50,987 nt of DNA. Source: a virus. The notes beneath the pieces are model-generated. The model had not been told where the DNA came from, made no database searches, and worked only from the letters and a program-made list of their open reading frames with translations. Made by a program: the position numbers and the translations under genes. This document shows positions 46,804 to 50,987 of this stretch, in pieces (the first letter of the stretch is position 1; each line of letters opens with the position of its first letter). The stretch lies in IMG/VR virus record IMGVR_UViG_3300017971_000080, positions 1 through 50,987 of that record; one strand, given 5' to 3'.

Positions 46804-48246
46804 CTAGTCACCGCCGCCCTCACTGCTACCGCCACCACTACCGGCACCGATGCCGGCCCCAAGTAGGTCGCCACCCAAACCGAGGCCGCCACTTATCCAG
46901 GCGGATTCAGTCATGGCGTCGGCCTGGTCCTGGGCTGCGTCGTAGGACTTCTGCGTCTGCCAGGCCGATGAGAAGGACCCGAGGCCGGTCATCGCCCCTC
47001 CGAGCCACGCCATCGTCGGTGCCGTCGCGTTGGCGAAGTTACTGATGTCAAGGCCAGCCTTCGTGGCCCATGCCTGATACGCCTCAGACTTAAACGCATT
47101 CTGAATGCCGAGTAAGGTCGTGCTGAGGATAGCTACAGGCTCCGGCCCGACGGCCATATTAGCCGCCACATAGTCGTAGTTGCCTGAGAGTTCCTGAATC
47201 CGCATCTGGCCGATCCAGTTCTCCATTGCGATAGTGGCATTCAAGTCATAGTTCGCCTGTGCTTCTTTCAGGCTGTTATTCAGCACGACGGCGGACTTCT
47301 GCAAATCGGCAGAGCTTAGTACGGCTTGCGTGATTGCTCCGACACCCAAGCCAGCAATGGAGACTACTCCCGACTGCATGAGCTGGTCAGCCTGTGAAAG
47401 CTGCTCACCCACTCGCAGCATGAAGTCCATCATACGGGAGGACTCCTGGCCGACGAGGGCGTTATACATCTGCCGCATTGCAGCCCCACCAGTCAATCGG
47501 ATGGAGTTCTCCGAGATGGCCAGGGCTTCCGGCCCCATGCCCAACTTTGACAGCTCATCTCTCTCTGTGTCGATGGCAGTCTGGATGTCAGCGTCGATGG
47601 ACTGCCTGGCGGCCCCCATCATCGAAGCCACCTCGTTCGTGACCTGTCTCGCCATATCCAGCAAGCCAGAACGGGTCTGCTCCCGCAAGGTCGTCATGGC
47701 CTGCATGGCACCCTTGAGCTGGGTCATGGCAGGGCCAAGAACCTCTTGCTTCAATGACTTCGAGCGGTAGAGGAGGTCGTCTACCTTCTGGCCGGCGTCC
47801 TTGAAGGCTGCAAGGCCCCGTTGGCGGGTGCCAAGGAATTCCTGCTCTCCTGCTTCACGGACGCCAGGCAACTCCTGCAAGAGCTTGCCCAAGTTCATCA
47901 GGCCCTTGACGGACCTATCGTGGGCAGTCTTAGCCGCCGCCGTAGTCCGTGCCAGGTCGGATAACGCTAACGCCTGGGCTTCCTCCGGCTGCAAGAAGGA
48001 GGGCATGCCCCCCTGGAGCTTCTCCGGCAAAGTGGCCTGTAAGGAAGTAGGAACCTCGACGCGATGGCCGCCCCCAGCAGAGTAGGCATTGCCCTTCTCG
48101 CCAGTGTACCAACTGGAGTTCCAGCCGAGCATGGGGGCATCGCCGATCTGCGGCACCTTCTTCTCGATCTCTTCGGAGGCCGCCCAGCCGAGACCGGCCT
48201 GGGCTAAGGGCACGCCGAATTGAGCTAGAGTATCAACAAGGCTCAT
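46804..48246 (-). CDS. Putative internal virion protein, 480 residues
   Basis: Not recognised. An Ala/Leu/Met-rich helical protein (QLKGAMQAMTTLREQTRSGL) with long amphipathic helices, a second helical block (about 330-420) and a Gly-rich end (LGGDLLGAGIGAGSGGGSSE). The layout suits an internal head or ejection protein. AAGGAT precedes the ATG. It follows the nozzle-like gene directly. Confidence 0.5.
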   Translation of the reverse strand: MSLVDTLAQFGVPLAQAGLGWAASEEIEKKVPQIGDAPMLGWNSSWYTGEKGNAYSAGGGHRVEVPTSLQATLPEKLQGGMPSFLQPEEAQALALSDLARTTAAAKTAHDRSVKGLMNLGKLLQELPGVREAGEQEFLGTRQRGLAAFKDAGQKVDDLLYRSKSLKQEVLGPAMTQLKGAMQAMTTLREQTRSGLLDMARQVTNEVASMMGAARQSIDADIQTAIDTERDELSKLGMGPEALAISENSIRLTGGAAMRQMYNALVGQESSRMMDFMLRVGEQLSQADQLMQSGVVSIAGLGVGAITQAVLSSADLQKSAVVLNNSLKEAQANYDLNATIAMENWIGQMRIQELSGNYDYVAANMAVGPEPVAILSTTLLGIQNAFKSEAYQAWATKAGLDISNFANATAPTMAWLGGAMTGLGSFSSAWQTQKSYDAAQDQADAMTESAWISGGLGLGGDLLGAGIGAGSGGGSSEGGGD

Positions 48247-48247
48247 A

Positions 48248-50761
48248 CTATCTATCCTTGCGGGACGCCTCCTCGGACCCCTGTACTATACACCCTAGAA
48301 GTTCAAAGGTCAAGTTACTCCAGCAACACTCCATCCCAGGCACGATGACCGTCCCCCTATGCGGGGCAGACCAATAAGTATGGGCCGGCACAGTCGTTAT
48401 GTCAGCGTAGGCCGTCCGCTCCGCCGTATCCGAGTCGTCCTCGAAAAGCTGGTAGTTGCAGAATGCCCCCGTCGTATCCCCGGATAGCTCCCTCCAGAGG
48501 GCTCCCATCCCCCGTACCTTCTTAACGGAGAAGGCGTCCATCGCCCCCTCTGAGGACATGCCTACAGGAGAAAGACTGACCTTGAACGGGATAGGGGCCA
48601 GATGATACTGCACCCCAGTCGGGTTTCCGCTCAGGGCACTGTTCATCGTGAATGTCGTAGCGTTCGTGGAGGAGATTGTCCTCCGCTCACCCGTAACCCC
48701 AGTGACCTCCGTGCCGTCTTCCTTGACCGTGAAGTGGACGTAGAATCCATCGAGGGAATTGTCCGTCGGCAGGGCCGGTGTGCCAGAGGGCGTGATGACT
48801 GCTCCTGCATATGTCGAGACGACTCCGTTGTAGTCCGGCCCGGTAGCCCCACCATTCATCGTCGCCGTATCGGCAGAGCCGTCCACATCGACGGAGAATA
48901 TACGCTTCGACGCCTCATTTATGAAGAGGGCTTTCGTCACGCCCCCGTTGGTGAAGTCCGACCCCGTAAGAATCCAATCCCACGGGCAGTCTTCCAGGTG
49001 CGTAAGGACGCCTTCATTCATCCAGACCAGGAGCATCTCGTCCTCGGTCGGATTGTGGAAGATGGCAGCCCCGATACGCGAGTCATAGGCTGCCTGCACG
49101 TCCTCCAAAGAAGCACGCCACTCGGTCGTCTTGTCCAGCTTGTGCTGGGAAGCTGACAGCACATCCACTTGCCCCGAACCCAAGTCTACAAGTAAGAGGC
49201 CGACGGGCGACACCATAAGTAAGTTCGTCCCGATGGCCAGGATGCCGTGACGGCTGGATGCCCCGTGCCGGTTGTGCAACGTGTCTATTGAGACCCGACT
49301 CCCAGACCTATGTATACGGAAGATGTGGTTGTCCATCACCGCCGCCAGGAACGACCCGGCACGCACTAACTCTTTGAAGGAGTCGGACAAATCCTCCGGT
49401 GCTTTGTAATGTTCCAAGGGGAAGAGGTTTTGCCGATCCCTATTGACGGTGGACCACCTCAAAGTCTCTGTATCGGGGCCTTCATCGCCACTACCCACCG
49501 TGTCGGTGGCCAAGACGAGCAAGCCTTCGTAGTGGGCGATCCTCTTACCTGGCGGCAAGGTGACAAACGAGCGGGTTTCCTGCGGATCAAGTGCTAGCCT
49601 GCTGGCCATAGCCGTATCGGACAAGCCCGCGTTGGCGTTTGCACTCGGAGGGAAGACCATCGCAGTCTGAAAGAAGAACGGGCCAGCAGCATCAAAGCCA
49701 CCCTGGCGAACTCCCCAGAAAGCTATGAACCGGTCACCTCCAGCATAGGCAGTAATGTTTATTTCCTGCCGGCGTTCCAAGTAGAGCGAGCCGATCCTGC
49801 TGATGTCTCCAAAACCTGAACCAACTGTACGCCAATACTCAATGTATCTCTTAGTAGCCCAGGCGGTGGCTGCAAATACAAGTCCGTGATTTGCCGGGGT
49901 GCCTAAAGCATTCGTCCTGAACCCGGACACGTAAGAATTAGTGGCAGCAGTTAGTTCTAAGATGTCGCTCAAAGGGCCATACATGTCTTGCTCTGGGCAG
50001 ACAAGGCGGTAAGCAAATCCATATCGCTGACCGTTCTGCAACCACCCTCCGGCGGTTGTTCCAGCCACTTGTGTGTTATAATGCCCATAGTCACCGGAGA
50101 CTGGACTGTCCTTCAGAAACGTATTGTCAGGGGCTAACCCAGGCTCAGAGGGTGAGATCAGCCAGCCCACCCACGACTCATTCGCTGGCACGGCATCATA
50201 GTTAAACCGGAACGCCCGATCAATGGAGGTGCCATCCGTCAACTGCCCTACGACGAAGATATGCCGGTGGTTGTGCGACATCCCGATGTAGGAGATTGCC
50301 GTAGTCGAGCCAGCAGCCCCATCGACGTAGCCGATCTTCTGCAACTGGGTCGTACTCGTAGAAGTCCGGTAGTAGTAGGCGTACAAGCTCGTCTTCGAGT
50401 TGTGGTCCTGCCCTAAGAAGATAATGCCCCTAAGCAGGCCGGAACGGTTCGTCTCCTCCTGGATGCAGAAGTAGTGGTAGTGCTTGTTACCGGCCGAGTC
50501 TCCGAAGGTGTAGTCCTTGTCTACACCGTAGTCGCCGTCGGCGGGGTCCCAGAACTCCTCCGCCTGGGATGGAAGGGTGGCCTCTTCGTAGAAGCCAGGG
50601 AACCTCCGCAGGCGTTGGAAGTACCTCCCGTCCACCCCGGTCAAGCGAGAGAACGTACCTGGCGGCTGTAAATAGGGAGACGGCCTCGTGTCCAGGGCTG
50701 GTGAGCCGAAGCCATACTCCCAGACTTCCCTCGGATTAGCTCGGCGGATACGCTCGGACAT
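48248..50761 (-). CDS. Putative tail nozzle / tubular protein, 837 residues
   Basis: An 837-residue beta-rich protein after the adaptor gene (across the circular junction). Repeated Gly/Asp/Trp beta strands (KDYTFGDSAGNKHYHYFCIQ; VAGTTAGGWLQNGQRYGFAY) suggest a propeller-like barrel of the kind that forms the tail nozzle or tube in podoviruses, and the opening (PREVWEYGFGSPALDTRPSP, then FSRLTGVDGRYFQRL) resembles the N-terminal regions of such proteins. It would close the distal end of the short tail and open on contact. No enzymatic motif was found. Family assignment is inferred. Confidence 0.55.
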   Translation of the reverse strand: MSERIRRANPREVWEYGFGSPALDTRPSPYLQPPGTFSRLTGVDGRYFQRLRRFPGFYEEATLPSQAEEFWDPADGDYGVDKDYTFGDSAGNKHYHYFCIQEETNRSGLLRGIIFLGQDHNSKTSLYAYYYRTSTSTTQLQKIGYVDGAAGSTTAISYIGMSHNHRHIFVVGQLTDGTSIDRAFRFNYDAVPANESWVGWLISPSEPGLAPDNTFLKDSPVSGDYGHYNTQVAGTTAGGWLQNGQRYGFAYRLVCPEQDMYGPLSDILELTAATNSYVSGFRTNALGTPANHGLVFAATAWATKRYIEYWRTVGSGFGDISRIGSLYLERRQEINITAYAGGDRFIAFWGVRQGGFDAAGPFFFQTAMVFPPSANANAGLSDTAMASRLALDPQETRSFVTLPPGKRIAHYEGLLVLATDTVGSGDEGPDTETLRWSTVNRDRQNLFPLEHYKAPEDLSDSFKELVRAGSFLAAVMDNHIFRIHRSGSRVSIDTLHNRHGASSRHGILAIGTNLLMVSPVGLLLVDLGSGQVDVLSASQHKLDKTTEWRASLEDVQAAYDSRIGAAIFHNPTEDEMLLVWMNEGVLTHLEDCPWDWILTGSDFTNGGVTKALFINEASKRIFSVDVDGSADTATMNGGATGPDYNGVVSTYAGAVITPSGTPALPTDNSLDGFYVHFTVKEDGTEVTGVTGERRTISSTNATTFTMNSALSGNPTGVQYHLAPIPFKVSLSPVGMSSEGAMDAFSVKKVRGMGALWRELSGDTTGAFCNYQLFEDDSDTAERTAYADITTVPAHTYWSAPHRGTVIVPGMECCWSNLTFELLGCIVQGSEEASRKDR

Positions 50762-50764
50762 ACG

Positions 50765-50971
50765 CTACCCCGTAGGAGCCGTGAAGGCATCCAGAAAGAC
50801 TGCACCCATCAAGAACTGCAACGGGCTTGGCACGGCAGGCTTCTCCAGCCCAAGTGGAATCCCCATCACACGACGACCCAACCTGTCCTCGCGGCCGAGG
50901 AATGCCCGCACGAGCAAGATGTTGTTCGCCGGCCGCTCATCGTATGTGTCTGTCTGTGGGTAAACTTGCAC
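50765..50971 (-). CDS. Small tail/connector-region protein, 68 residues
   Basis: Not recognised. A short protein with a polar N-terminus (QTDTYDERPANNILL) and a Pro/Leu-rich, partly hydrophobic C-terminal half (EKPAVPSPLQFLMGAVFLDA). It starts with GTG directly after the adaptor stop (via the circular junction, positions 76/77) and ends three bases before the nozzle-like gene; the 5' half lies in the terminal repeat. Perhaps a small tail or connector component. Confidence 0.6.
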   Translation of the reverse strand: MQVYPQTDTYDERPANNILLVRAFLGREDRLGRRVMGIPLGLEKPAVPSPLQFLMGAVFLDAFTAPTG

Positions 50972-50987
50972 TTAGCAGACTCCACGA
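50896..50987. repeat. Right copy of 92-bp terminal direct repeat
   Basis: Identical to 1-92. Gene order is continuous when the two copies are merged: adaptor (77-1003), then the 68-residue gene (50971-50765), then the nozzle-like gene. This supports a circular or circularly permuted genome of about 50.9 kb. Confidence 0.97.

Overview
The window looks like one complete double-stranded DNA phage genome with a short-tailed (podovirus-like) virion. The first 92 bases (1-92) recur exactly as the last 92 (50896-50987), so the molecule is circular, circularly permuted or terminally redundant, with about 50,895 unique bases. No integrase, repressor, tRNA gene, CRISPR array, rRNA or transposase was recognised, which fits a lytic phage. 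Two surface-type proteins point to a Planctomycetota-like host: a lipoprotein with paired dockerin-type calcium loops and a GPGVP linker (37972-38409), and a protein with a Tat-type leader (31511-31831). This host assignment is inference.

Layout. Genes form two transcription blocks that diverge at 23.23-23.51 kb, where two facing sigma70-type promoters sit back to back, and converge at 38.6 kb. The plus-strand block (23512-38626) carries early and replication genes: small zinc-ribbon proteins, a fused uracil-DNA glycosylase/family A DNA polymerase, a holin-like protein with a lipoprotein metzincin protease, a metallophosphoesterase, an ERCC4-like nuclease, a dATP/dGTP diphosphohydrolase-like protein, a Cas4/RecB-type nuclease, a Sak4-like recombinase, an SSB-like protein, an AAA+ ATPase with a C-terminal winged helix, and the dockerin-like lipoprotein.

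The minus-strand block reads right to left. From 23.2 to 17.9 kb are virion or fibre-like proteins, a lipoprotein and a large purple-acid-phosphatase-like phosphoesterase. From 17.7 to 14.1 kb is a cassette of about ten small accessory genes, bracketed by near-identical 18-bp repeats. Two more small genes end at tandem hairpins near 12.9 kb, followed by about 970 bases of mostly non-coding DNA (11984-12950), the best candidate for an origin or control region. A strong late-type promoter at 12.02-12.05 kb then starts the packaging and morphogenesis operon: DNA-binding/terminase small-subunit candidates, terL, a four-gene accessory cassette (including a Tad2-like anti-Thoeris candidate and a nucleoside deoxyribosyltransferase-like enzyme), portal, HExxH metallopeptidase, scaffold, major capsid protein and tail adaptor. 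The operon continues across the window ends into the nozzle-like protein and large internal/ejection proteins down to 38.6 kb.

Co-operation. The replication block supplies a polymerase, nucleases, a Sak4/SSB recombination pair and a candidate AAA+ loader or helicase. Nucleotide-pool functions (diphosphohydrolase, deoxyribosyltransferase, UDG domain) suggest control of unusual bases. No recognisable peptidoglycan hydrolase was found; the lysis candidates are the overlapping holin-like gene and the metzincin lipoprotein. Most assignments rest on motifs and gene order read by eye, without database searches.
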